From Actinomycetes bacterium (GTDB lineage Bacteria > Actinomycetota > Thermoleophilia > Solirubrobacterales > Solirubrobacteraceae): DNA of 23,563 nucleotides. The translations under genes were made by a program, and so were the position numbers. The DNA is taken from the NCBI GenBank assembly GCA_023404805.1, contig JAEYAL010000232.1:1-23563 (forward strand), read 5' to 3'. This document shows, piece after piece, positions 1-6,675 of the stretch. How positions within the stretch are numbered: the stretch's first letter is position 1; every line of letters begins with the position of its first letter. Under the pieces are notes generated by a model. That model was not told the DNA's origin. It saw only the letters and a program-made list of their open reading frames with translations, and ran no database searches.

Positions 1-73
1 GCGCCGTCCCGCGCCCGGCGGCGTTGCGGCGCTTGGGCGGGCACCGCGCCGTCCCGCGACCGGCGGCGTTGCG
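1..73. repeat. Two-copy 28-bp direct repeat upstream of thiO
   Basis: Positions 1-28 and 46-73 are the same 28-mer with a single difference (C versus A at repeat position 14). The copies are spaced 45 bp apart. Because the first copy starts at base 1, the array may continue to the left. The core GTCCCGC-N3-CGGCGG recurs in a looser form in the 18-bp repeat before argF (9476-9511). No hairpin or coding sense was recognised. It lies just upstream of the thiO promoter. Confidence 0.8.
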
Positions 74-84
74 CGGGCAGCGCG

Positions 85-90
85 TAGAGT
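85..90 (+). promoter_or_regulatory. thiO -10 element (TAGAGT)
   Basis: TAGAGT lies 10 nt before the thiO GTG. The identical hexamer with the identical 10-nt spacing precedes uppP (16622-16627). A start site near 97 would leave at most a few leader bases. No -35 box, Shine-Dalgarno sequence or TPP riboswitch is visible in bases 1-100. Confidence 0.5.
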
Positions 91-100
91 CGGCGCCGCT

Positions 101-1180
101 GTGACTGGGCCCTCCGACACGCCGCGCATCGCCGTCGTCGGCGGGGGCATCGTCGGCCTCGCGATCACCTGGAAGCTCGCCGTGGCCGGGGCCCACGTGG
201 TCCTCTACGAGCGCGACGCGCTGGCCGGCGCGGCGACCCGTGTCGCCGCCGGCATGCTCGCGCCGGTCAGCGAAGCCGATCCCGCCGAGCGCATGCTCTT
301 GGAGTTGGGCCTGGCCTCGGCCGCGGCGTGGCCGGCGTTCGCCGCCGAGCTCGAAGCCGCCGCGGGCCTCCATCCCGGCACGCTCATCCGCACCGACGGC
401 ACGCTCCTCGTCGCCCGCGACGCCGACGAGGGCCGCTGGCTCGACCGCGAAGCCAAGCTGCGCCGCGAGCTCGGCCTGGAGTGCGAGCTGCTCACCCCGT
501 CGCAGGCGCGGCGCTTGGAGCCCGACCTCGCCCCCGGGCTGCGCGGCGCGCTGTCGGCGCCCGGCGACCAGTCCGTCGACCCGCGGCAGGTCGGCGAGGC
601 GCTGGAGCTCGCGGCCCTGAACGCGGGCGCGGCGCTCCACATCGGCCACGGCATCGACGGCCTGTCCGACCCGCGCCTGGAGGGTTTCGACCGCATCGTC
701 GTCTGCACGGGCGCTTGGCCGCTGCCGGGTGCCGACGAGGACGACGCCGCCCGCACGCATCCCGTCAAGGGCCAGCTGCTCGTGTTGCGCGACCCCGACC
801 ACGCGCGCCGCGGCGAGCCGATCGTCACCTGCACGCTGCGCGCCCAGACCGTCTACCTCGTGCCGCGGGGCGACGGCCGCTACATCGCCGGCGCCACGAT
901 GGAGCACCGCGGCTACGACACCACCGTCACGGCCTGGGCGGTCCACGACCTGCTCCGCGAGCTCTTCGAGGTCGTCCCCGCCACCCGCGAATGGGTGCTT
1001 GAGGAAGCCGTCGCCGGGCTCCGGCCCGCCACCGCCTCGGGCGATCCGCTGCTGGGCCCGGCGCCCGCCGACCCCGCCGGCGCTGCCGCGCGCGTGATCT
1101 ACGCCGTCGGGCACTACCGCAACGGCATCCTGCTGGCGCCCGAGACGGCGCGGCGGATCACCGAGCTGCTGCTCGGCTGA
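101..1180 (+). CDS. thiO: Glycine oxidase ThiO (FAD-dependent)
   Basis: ThiO is a cytoplasmic flavoenzyme of the DAO family that oxidises glycine to iminoacetate (dehydroglycine), the glycine-derived part of the thiamine thiazole ring. The 359-aa length is normal for the family. Visible marks are the N-terminal dinucleotide-binding fold (VVGGGIVGL, residues 12-20), the family segment AAGMLAPVSEAD, and the C-terminal GHYRNGILLAPETA (from residue 337), whose Arg340 is expected to bind the substrate carboxylate. The start is GTG at 101; it has no Shine-Dalgarno sequence but a TAGAGT box 10 nt upstream, suggesting an almost leaderless message. Its partners thiS and thiG lie 5.3 kb away on the same strand, with three unrelated secreted-protein genes between. 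A two-copy hairpin repeat follows the stop codon. The assignment is firm at family level; glycine as substrate is inferred from the nearby thiSG. Confidence 0.92.
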   Translation: MTGPSDTPRIAVVGGGIVGLAITWKLAVAGAHVVLYERDALAGAATRVAAGMLAPVSEADPAERMLLELGLASAAAWPAFAAELEAAAGLHPGTLIRTDGTLLVARDADEGRWLDREAKLRRELGLECELLTPSQARRLEPDLAPGLRGALSAPGDQSVDPRQVGEALELAALNAGAALHIGHGIDGLSDPRLEGFDRIVVCTGAWPLPGADEDDAARTHPVKGQLLVLRDPDHARRGEPIVTCTLRAQTVYLVPRGDGRYIAGATMEHRGYDTTVTAWAVHDLLRELFEVVPATREWVLEEAVAGLRPATASGDPLLGPAPADPAGAAARVIYAVGHYRNGILLAPETARRITELLLG

Positions 1181-1203
1181 CGGGCTGGCCGGGCTGGCGC
1201 CCC

Positions 1204-1326
1204 TGCGGCGTCGGCGAGGTGGTCGGCTGGGAGGTACAGGGTGTACTTGCGAGCCGACCGCCCCTTGCGGCGTCGGCGAGGTGGTCGGCTGGGAGGTACA
1301 GGTTGTACTCGCGAGCCGACCGCCCC
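1204..1326. repeat. Tandem 61-bp element containing nested hairpins
   Basis: Positions 1204-1264 and 1266-1326 are near-identical (two substitutions). Each copy folds as a nested inverted repeat. The outer arms are GGTCGGCT (1221-1228; 1283-1290) and AGCCGACC (1252-1259; 1314-1321). The inner arms are GTACA and TGTAC with a 3-nt loop. The pair fills the spacer between the convergent genes thiO (stop 1180) and the secreted protein ending at 1332. A two-hairpin bidirectional terminator is the simplest reading; there is no T-tract. A REP-like element is the alternative. Confidence 0.85.
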
Positions 1327-1331
1327 TGGCG

Positions 1332-2360
1332 CTATCGGACCGCGCCGTAGTGGTAGCCGGTGAACGTCTCGGTCGTCGCGCAGCTCAGCACGCCGTTGGC
1401 GCCGTAGTCCCAGGTGCCGCTGGCGCTCAGCGAGCCGGTCATCGTGTCGGGGCCGAGGTCCATGCTCACGGAGTAGTGCACGCTGGTCTGGCCGCTCACG
1501 TAGTTGTAGCCGCCGGTCACGATGCCGCTGGGCAGGACGCTCACGTCGCCGTCGAACCGCAGCTGCGCGAAGACGGTCTCGTCTCCGCACTTCCACTTGA
1601 AGGTCGCGGCCTGGATGCCGTGGATGACGCCGTCGGAGCCGACCGTCCAGCGGAAGACCTGGCCCAGCGGGCTGGAGTCGTCGGATGCCCACGTCCCGCG
1701 TGAGTAGGTGATCACGGGCGTCGAGCTGACCGGCGGCCCGGCCGGCGTGGTGTTCTCGGGCGTCGTCGGGGCGGGTGTGGTGCTGGCCGGCGTGGTGTTC
1801 GCGGGGCTCGTCGGGGCGGGCGCGGGCGGCCCGGGCGTGTTGCCGCCGAGCGGCGACTGCCCCGGCACCGGCGTGGACGGCGGCACGATCTTGAGCGACT
1901 TCTTCACGCTGAAGCCCGCCACGGCGCTGTTGCCCGCGAACACGAACTTCAGCGCGACGCTCATGCCCAGCGCGCCACCCGCGAGCTTCGCGTTGATCGT
2001 GGTCCCGCACGACGCGGGCCCGTCGATCGAGGGGCTGAGCTTCCCCGACCACGTCTTCGTCTTGCCGCCGACCTTCGCGCTCGCGGCGACCTTGCCCTTG
2101 CAGGCCTTCGCGGCGGTGACGCCGGAGGGCAGCGGGAACGACGCCGTCACGCTGGCCTTGGTCTTCTTCCCGGCCGCGCTTGCGGCGACCACCGCAAACG
2201 CGGGTTTCACCTTCGCCGGCTTCGGCTTTGCGGCCTCGCTCGGCAGCGGCGCGATCGCGATGGCAGCTGTCAGTGCGACGACGCACCCTGCCGCATACGC
2301 GCCCCGCGCCGTGGCCCGCCGCGCCTGGTCGACCGCTTCCGGCTCAGTCCCCCGCATCAC
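1332..2360 (-). CDS. Secreted two-domain protein with Pro/Thr linker, unknown function
   Basis: I do not recognise a named family. The 342-aa product starts GTG-ATG and carries a long signal peptide (charged to about residue 20, hydrophobic 22-39, likely cleavage near 43 after SEA). A Lys/Ala-rich beta-type domain (about 50-160, Cys87 and Cys118) follows. Then comes an extracellular-style linker (about 161-215) of repeated Thr-Thr-Pro blocks, and a C-terminal domain (about 216-342) rich in Gly, Ser, Tyr and Trp with Cys258 and Cys327 as a possible disulfide. The linker suggests two independently folding domains outside the cell. It is convergent with thiO and lies downstream of the lipase on the same strand, but two hairpins separate it from the lipase. 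No -10 box was seen at the start, so the choice between GTG 2360 and ATG 2357 is open. Confidence 0.75.
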   Translation of the reverse strand: MMRGTEPEAVDQARRATARGAYAAGCVVALTAAIAIAPLPSEAAKPKPAKVKPAFAVVAASAAGKKTKASVTASFPLPSGVTAAKACKGKVAASAKVGGKTKTWSGKLSPSIDGPASCGTTINAKLAGGALGMSVALKFVFAGNSAVAGFSVKKSLKIVPPSTPVPGQSPLGGNTPGPPAPAPTSPANTTPASTTPAPTTPENTTPAGPPVSSTPVITYSRGTWASDDSSPLGQVFRWTVGSDGVIHGIQAATFKWKCGDETVFAQLRFDGDVSVLPSGIVTGGYNYVSGQTSVHYSVSMDLGPDTMTGSLSASGTWDYGANGVLSCATTETFTGYHYGAVR

Positions 2361-2534
2361 CCCAGCCTGGCGCGCCGGCCACGCACCCGCAAGTCGGCTT
2401 CACCGGCAGCGGCTACCGCCGGTCTCCGAGCGGCACCGGGGCGCGCAACTCCCGTGGACTGAGGTTGCTCGACGGCCACCGATGACGGGAGTTGGCCCGC
2501 GGGCCGCAGGCGATCGAGGCCCCCACAACGACCA

Positions 2535-2560
2535 AGGGCCCCGCATCGCTGCGGGACCCT
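2535..2560 (-). terminator. Terminator-like hairpin downstream of the lipase gene
   Basis: AGGGCCCCGC (2535-2544) and GCGGGACCCT (2551-2560) flank a 6-nt loop. In the minus-strand RNA the single mismatch becomes a U-G pair, giving a 10-bp GC-rich stem. It is followed by UUGGUCGUUGU, a weak U-rich tail. It fits a terminator for the lipase message. Confidence 0.5.
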
Positions 2561-2597
2561 CGTCGTCCATAGCACCTGGAGGAGTGCCGAACTGGAT

Positions 2598-2636
2598 GCG
2601 GTGGCTGCCCGAGAAGGGGTTCCGGACAGCCACCGC
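2598..2636 (-). terminator. Perfect 10-bp inverted repeat just after the lipase stop
   Basis: GCGGTGGCTG (2598-2607) and CAGCCACCGC (2627-2636) are perfect complements around a 19-nt loop, about 9 nt after the lipase stop codon on the minus strand. There is no T-tract. With the 2535-2560 hairpin it forms a double structure downstream of the lipase. Confidence 0.5.
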
Positions 2637-2645
2637 GACCCAGAG

Positions 2646-4460
2646 CTAGTAGCTGACGGGCGCCGGCGGCGACTCCGTCAGGACGAAGCCGTTGCCGGTG
2701 GACGCCACGAGCGCGCTCAGGAGCGGGCCGTAGGCGCCACAGTCGGTCAGCGGCGGGATCGTCGCGGTCGTGCTCGACGTGAGCTTGCCGGTGCCGAGCG
2801 CCGAGACCGGGCCGTCGTAACGGATCGGGATCTGCAGCGAGGACTGCGTCCGGCAGTTCGTGCCGAACGTGATGCCCACGGCGTTCAGCGACTCGATCCG
2901 CAGGATCATCGGCGCGTTGCCGTTCAGGTGCAGGAGGCCGTTGTCATCGAGGCTCACCGAGCCGACGATGCGGCCGGTCGGGACCATCGTGATCGCGGTC
3001 TTGACCTTGATCCCCAGGATGTCGATCGTCGTGTAGAACGGCGGGATGCTCGCGAGGCCGTCGAGCTTCTGCGTCGTGAGGTTCGTCGAACCCGTGAAGC
3101 GCGAGGTCGTCGGCAGCGCCAGCGTCTGGTTCAGCGTCTTCAACCGGACGCTGCCCGCGAGGTTCCACTGGTCGAGGTTGACGACGAAATCGCCACCCGG
3201 CGTGTCGGCGGTCGAGACCGGATCCGGCTTGCCGTTGTTGCAGTTGCCGGCCTGCGAGCGGCTGTTCATGCGGTCCGCGATCCAGTTCATGACCGACGGC
3301 GCGGCCTGGAACAGGCTCGTGAGGTGCTCTGAGGGATACAGGTCGAACTGGACGTTCGTGCCCTTCGCGCACCACGCCTTCTTCAGCGCGTAGGCCTGGC
3401 CGAGCGGCAGGAACTCATCGGCGGCGCCGTGCCACTGGTAGACCGGCGTGTTGATCTTCTTCGTGCCGAGCGTCTGCGCGTTCAGCGTCGCCGCCACCGA
3501 CGGGATCTGCAGGAGCTGATCGAGCGTCTGGTTGTTCTTGGTGAACTGGCTGATGTTCGCGTTGCGGTACTTGTTCAGCAGCGCGAAGACGCAGTTGCCG
3601 TTCAGGGCGTCGGTCTTCGCCGCCTGGCCGGCCGCGTTGGCGAGGTCGTCGAACGGGATGCCTTGCGGGTACTCGGTCGAGAGGCCGATCACGCCGCCGA
3701 GCAGGAACGACGCGCCCTCGGCGCCGTTGAGGTACTTGGCGCTGGTGACGAAGTCGCCCGGGACGCCACCGGCTGCGACGCCGGCGAGGTTGAGGTCCGG
3801 GTAGTACGTCGGCGCGAGCTCACCGGCCCAGCCAGCGGACTGGCCGCCCTGGGAGAAGCCCCAGATGATGTTCTTGCCACCCGGGTAGTTCTTGACGGTG
3901 GCCGGCGGGAGCTGCTTGGCAGCGCGGATCATGTCGAGGGTCGCTTGGCCCTGCGACTTGCCAGCGAGGTAGCTCGGGGTCGAGCCGTTGGTGTAGCCCG
4001 CGTAGTCGGATGCGAGGACGGCGTAGCCCTTGGAGAGCGCCGCGACGAGGTTCGGCGACTCGTACTCGGTGCCGCCGTTAGCCGCGAGGACCTGCTTCGA
4101 CGGAGCGCACTTCTTCGCGAGACCCTGCGTGCCGAAGGCGTAGGCGATGTTGTTGCCCGCGTACCCGGCGCGCGGCACGAACACCGTGCCCGTCACGAAG
4201 TTCGAGTTCCCGTTGGAGTCGCGGGAGCGGTAGAGGATGGTCCAGTTGTTGGTCGCCGGAGCGCCAGCGCCCAGGTTGACGGTGGCGGGGCGGTACCAGA
4301 TGAGCTCCCCAGCGGCACCCGAGGCGGGGACGCTGGTCGGCGGCGTATAGAACGCGTCGGTGGACGGGCCGACGACGGGCGCTGCAGCTGCGCTCGAGGC
4401 AAGGCCCAGCGCTGCGAGCGCCGTCAGCGAGGCGCTCGCAAATCGCGAGGAAAAGGACAT
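2646..4460 (-). CDS. Secreted lipase (secretory lipase/LIP family) with extra C-terminal domain
   Basis: This is a 604-aa exported alpha/beta-hydrolase of the secretory lipase family, expected to hydrolyse acylglycerols or other esters outside the cell. The signal peptide occupies residues 1-27 (cleavage near ASSAAAA-PVV). The triad is visible in the expected order: nucleophile Ser203 in GFSQGG (201-206), Asp348 in HGAADEF, and His379 in PSEHL. After about residue 405 a beta-rich tail of some 200 residues is present that I cannot name and that lies beyond the lipase core; it could be a carbohydrate-, lipid- or wall-binding module. I chose ATG 4460, 14 codons inside the longest frame, because the signal peptide begins there and AAAGG lies 11 nt upstream. 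The gene diverges from the secreted gene at 4746, and the spacer has operator-like palindromes. The exact substrate is unknown. Confidence 0.87.
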   Translation of the reverse strand: MSFSSRFASASLTALAALGLASSAAAAPVVGPSTDAFYTPPTSVPASGAAGELIWYRPATVNLGAGAPATNNWTILYRSRDSNGNSNFVTGTVFVPRAGYAGNNIAYAFGTQGLAKKCAPSKQVLAANGGTEYESPNLVAALSKGYAVLASDYAGYTNGSTPSYLAGKSQGQATLDMIRAAKQLPPATVKNYPGGKNIIWGFSQGGQSAGWAGELAPTYYPDLNLAGVAAGGVPGDFVTSAKYLNGAEGASFLLGGVIGLSTEYPQGIPFDDLANAAGQAAKTDALNGNCVFALLNKYRNANISQFTKNNQTLDQLLQIPSVAATLNAQTLGTKKINTPVYQWHGAADEFLPLGQAYALKKAWCAKGTNVQFDLYPSEHLTSLFQAAPSVMNWIADRMNSRSQAGNCNNGKPDPVSTADTPGGDFVVNLDQWNLAGSVRLKTLNQTLALPTTSRFTGSTNLTTQKLDGLASIPPFYTTIDILGIKVKTAITMVPTGRIVGSVSLDDNGLLHLNGNAPMILRIESLNAVGITFGTNCRTQSSLQIPIRYDGPVSALGTGKLTSSTTATIPPLTDCGAYGPLLSALVASTGNGFVLTESPPAPVSY

Positions 4461-4517
4461 GGAGACAGAGACCTTTCGGCAAGGGTGTGCGGGGACACAC
4501 ACGGACCCTGCAAAAGT

Positions 4518-4530
4518 AGAACGTCGTTCT
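4518..4530. promoter_or_regulatory. Operator-like palindrome in the lipase promoter region
   Basis: AGAACG-T-CGTTCT is a perfect 13-bp inverted repeat, 58-70 bp upstream of the lipase ATG. On the minus strand it directly abuts TACTTT, a plausible -10 hexamer. A repressor bound here, for example of TetR type, would block that promoter. Seen: the palindrome. Inferred: the regulator class. Confidence 0.5.
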
Positions 4531-4533
4531 GGT

Positions 4534-4556
4534 AACGCCGAGTTTTCAATGGCGTT
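4534..4556. promoter_or_regulatory. Second inverted repeat in the divergent spacer
   Basis: AACGCC (4534-4539) and GGCGTT (4551-4556) flank an A/T-rich 11-nt centre, only 3 nt from the 13-bp palindrome. The position between two divergent secreted-protein genes makes a second regulator half-site pair plausible. It could also be chance. Confidence 0.3.
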
Positions 4557-4745
4557 CAGGCGCGTTGCCGCTCATATGGGGGACCTCAGAACGGGGACAT
4601 CGCATGCCACCCGAGCGATCCCGTGCGTCGCCGCGCGCGATGCACCGGCGAACAGACTCAACTTCGTGGTCGCAAAACGACACTGGACCGCGGTCCGTTT
4701 GAGGCGCGCCGCAACTTTTGGCGCCGCCGCGCATTTGAAGCGGCC

Positions 4746-6332
4746 ATGAGCCCACCCGCTACGAAACTCCTCGTATCGGCCGCCGCGGTTGCGGTGGCCC
4801 TGACCGGCGCTGTGCTGCCCGCTGGCCCGGCGGCCGCGACATCGCCGCTGCCGCCGACGACGCCAACCACGCCGACGGGCCCCAGTGTCGAGCTGGTGCT
4901 GCCGACCACGCCGGGCCAGCTCGCCTTCCCGGCCGACGTCCGCGACTACACCGACCTCGGCAACCTGTTCCGCACGGCTCCGATGGTCGGCGGCGACGGG
5001 CGGCTGACCTGGCTCTACAGCCGCCAGCGCACCGCCGACGACGGCCGTGCGCTTGGCAGCGTCACCGCCGATCCAGCTGCGACACCGGTGCCCGGAGGGG
5101 CTCAGCAGGCGCTGACGTTCTCGTCCGTGCCAGGCAGCGTCGCGCTGCGCAGCTTTGGAAGCTGGCCCTGGCGCCAGTTCACCCCGGCGCCGATGGTCGA
5201 TGGCGCCACGTGGATCTCAGACACCACCCTCACGCCGCGTCCAGCCCGGTCCCGGCTCGTGCAGCTCACCGACCGCGTGGCGTTCGGCCGCAAGCTGCCC
5301 GTCCCGAAGGGCACGTCCGTCTCGGCGGTCGTCCCGACGTCGCGCGGCCTCCGCGCCGTCGGCGTGAACGGGCGCCGCGTCGTCGTCAGCGGACCGGGCG
5401 TCCGCGACTGGGTCCGCGATCCGTACCTGCGCTCGACCGACGCCGTTGCCGTGGCGCCGCTCCCCGACGGGTCGCTGCTGCTGAGCGGCACGACCCGGTC
5501 GAAGGGGCCGCTGCCGCAGCCGGTGCTCCGCGTGTCGCCGTCGGGCCGGATCAGCCGCCTCGCTGACCGCCGCAAGCCAGGTGCCGCGACCACGACCGCC
5601 ACGGCCGGTCTGGTGCCGACGAAGCTCGGCGTCGCGATGATCGAGACCGGAGGCACCGACCAGCTTCCACAGGCCAATCTCAAGGACGCGATCGTGATCC
5701 GCGGCGCGAAGGGCCAGGTCCTGGCTCGCAAGACCATCAACGCCATGCCGCTCGGCGGCGCGACCCAGCTCTGCACCGCCGGCGGCGGTGGCGCCCGCCG
5801 CGTCGCCGCGCTCGTAGCCGGACCGGACGGCCTGCCGGTGCTCCGCATTCAGTGCACCCGCTACGACTACGACGGCTTCGGATCAAGCCCGCAGCAGGTC
5901 GCCCTGCTCGTCGGGCTCGGTGAAGACCTCTCGCCGGTCTGGACGCGAAACATCACGTCCGTGGTCCCCGGGTACTACGAAGACTGCGGCGCGACGTTCG
6001 TCGGTGCCGACGCCAAGCTCTGGGTGCTCGGCTGCGGCGGCGCGTACCTCACGACCGCCGCCCCTGGCTACGGCTCTGCGCAGGCTGGGACCATCGTCTC
6101 GAGCAAGCGCGACGGCAAGAAGGGCGTCGTCGTGCGCATCCGCTGCCGTGGCCACTACGGCGTGGTCTGCAGCGGCGCGGTCCGCATCGATGTCGGCGGC
6201 GTGCAGACGGCGTCGGCGCCGTACTTCCTCCCGGCGCGCCCAGGCAAGGCTGCGGCGACGCTCGACCGCCACGTGCCGTCCGCAGCGCCCATCACCGGGC
6301 GCTTCACCGCCTCGCTGGAGCCGCGCCGGTAG
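4746..6332 (+). CDS. Secreted beta-propeller-like protein, unknown function
   Basis: I do not recognise a named family. The 528-aa product has a clear signal peptide (residues 1-31, cleavage after AAA) followed by a short Pro/Thr-rich stretch (33-46). The body consists of repeated short beta segments with Gly-Asp-Gly, Pro-Asp-Gly-Ser and Trp-rich turns, as in bacterial extracellular propellers. Near the C-terminus (about residues 455-485) is a segment with two cysteines, CRGHYGVVCSGAVRI, of a kind that recurs in secreted proteins of Thermoleophilia. ATG 4746 was chosen over an upstream in-frame start because it begins the signal peptide; no Shine-Dalgarno or TANNNT box is evident. It is divergent from the lipase and may share its control region. 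A strong hairpin ends the transcript before thiS. Confidence 0.75.
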   Translation: MSPPATKLLVSAAAVAVALTGAVLPAGPAAATSPLPPTTPTTPTGPSVELVLPTTPGQLAFPADVRDYTDLGNLFRTAPMVGGDGRLTWLYSRQRTADDGRALGSVTADPAATPVPGGAQQALTFSSVPGSVALRSFGSWPWRQFTPAPMVDGATWISDTTLTPRPARSRLVQLTDRVAFGRKLPVPKGTSVSAVVPTSRGLRAVGVNGRRVVVSGPGVRDWVRDPYLRSTDAVAVAPLPDGSLLLSGTTRSKGPLPQPVLRVSPSGRISRLADRRKPGAATTTATAGLVPTKLGVAMIETGGTDQLPQANLKDAIVIRGAKGQVLARKTINAMPLGGATQLCTAGGGGARRVAALVAGPDGLPVLRIQCTRYDYDGFGSSPQQVALLVGLGEDLSPVWTRNITSVVPGYYEDCGATFVGADAKLWVLGCGGAYLTTAAPGYGSAQAGTIVSSKRDGKKGVVVRIRCRGHYGVVCSGAVRIDVGGVQTASAPYFLPARPGKAAATLDRHVPSAAPITGRFTASLEPRR

Positions 6333-6345
6333 CGCGCGTCTCAGG

Positions 6346-6378
6346 CCGGGATCCGCTGGGCGATCCGGCGGATCCCGG
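6346..6378 (+). terminator. Perfect 11-bp hairpin after the secreted gene
   Basis: CCGGGATCCGC (6346-6356) pairs perfectly with GCGGATCCCGG (6368-6378) around an 11-nt loop, 14 nt after the stop codon at 6332. TCTGTGCCTT follows. This is a good factor-independent terminator candidate despite the poor T-tract. Confidence 0.65.
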
Positions 6379-6398
6379 TCTGTGCCTTGGCGCGCGCC

Positions 6399-6427
6399 GT
6401 GACCGGTGCCCCCGGGCGCTCGGTCAC
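6399..6427. promoter_or_regulatory. Inverted repeat just upstream of the thiS promoter
   Basis: GTGACCG (6399-6405) and CGGTCAC (6421-6427) form a 7-bp palindrome with an inner GCCC/GGGC pair. It ends 12 bp before the TAGGCT -10 box of thiS. The position over the -35 region suggests an operator for thiSG. This DNA should lie upstream of the transcript, so an RNA switch is unlikely. Confidence 0.35.
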
Positions 6428-6439
6428 GCCGCGACGCCG

Positions 6440-6445
6440 TAGGCT
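6440..6445 (+). promoter_or_regulatory. thiS -10 element (TAGGCT)
   Basis: TAGGCT lies 5 nt before GTG 6451 and 8 nt before ATG 6454, predicting a start site at or beside the initiation codon. The same hexamer stands 6 nt before the EEP gene (9390-9395). The leader is too short for a TPP riboswitch. Confidence 0.55.
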
Positions 6446-6453
6446 GGACGGTG

Positions 6454-6669
6454 ATGCCGAGCGCCATCACCGTCAACGGGTCGCCGCGTGACGACCTGCC
6501 GTCGCCGCTGAGCGTCGCCGCACTCGTGGCCGCCCACGGGCTGCCCGCCGAGGGCCGCGGGGTCGCCGTCGCCGTCGACGGCGAGGTGGTGCCGCGCGGC
6601 CAGTGGGCCGCGCACGTGATCCCCGAGGGCGCCGAGGTCGAGCTCGTCCAGGCGATCCAGGGAGGCTGA
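6454..6669 (+). CDS. thiS: Sulfur carrier protein ThiS
   Basis: ThiS is a small ubiquitin-like carrier whose C-terminal Gly-Gly is adenylated and turned into a thiocarboxylate, the sulfur donor for the thiazole ring made by ThiG. The 71-aa product begins MPSAITVNGSPRDD, has the VAVAVDGEVVPRGQW core and ends QAIQGG exactly at the stop, as required for function. ATG 6454 gives the usual family length; GTG one codon upstream (6451) is equally compatible with the -10 box. The thiG Shine-Dalgarno sequence overlaps the last thiS codons and thiG starts 6 nt after the thiS stop, so the two are co-transcribed. No ThiF-type activating enzyme is present in this window. Confidence 0.93.
   Translation: MPSAITVNGSPRDDLPSPLSVAALVAAHGLPAEGRGVAVAVDGEVVPRGQWAAHVIPEGAEVELVQAIQGG
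6659..6665 (+). promoter_or_regulatory. thiG ribosome binding site
   Basis: AGGGAGG is a near-perfect Shine-Dalgarno sequence 10 nt before the thiG ATG, embedded in the last two codons of thiS. It shows that this organism uses classical sites for internal operon genes while first genes mostly lack them. Confidence 0.75.
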
Positions 6670-6675
6670 CCCGCG

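Noticed and set aside
1..73. Direct repeats considered as a CRISPR array
   Set aside because: Only two copies are visible, they are GC-rich, the gap is a single 17-bp stretch, and no cas-like gene is nearby.
1181..6345. Insertion sequence or integrative element carrying the lipase block
   Set aside because: No transposase or integrase gene and no matching terminal inverted repeats or target-site duplication were found at the two edges.
6333..6453. Possible TPP riboswitch before thiS
   Set aside because: None of the conserved THI-box segments is present, and the -10 box sits 5-8 nt before the start codon, leaving no leader.
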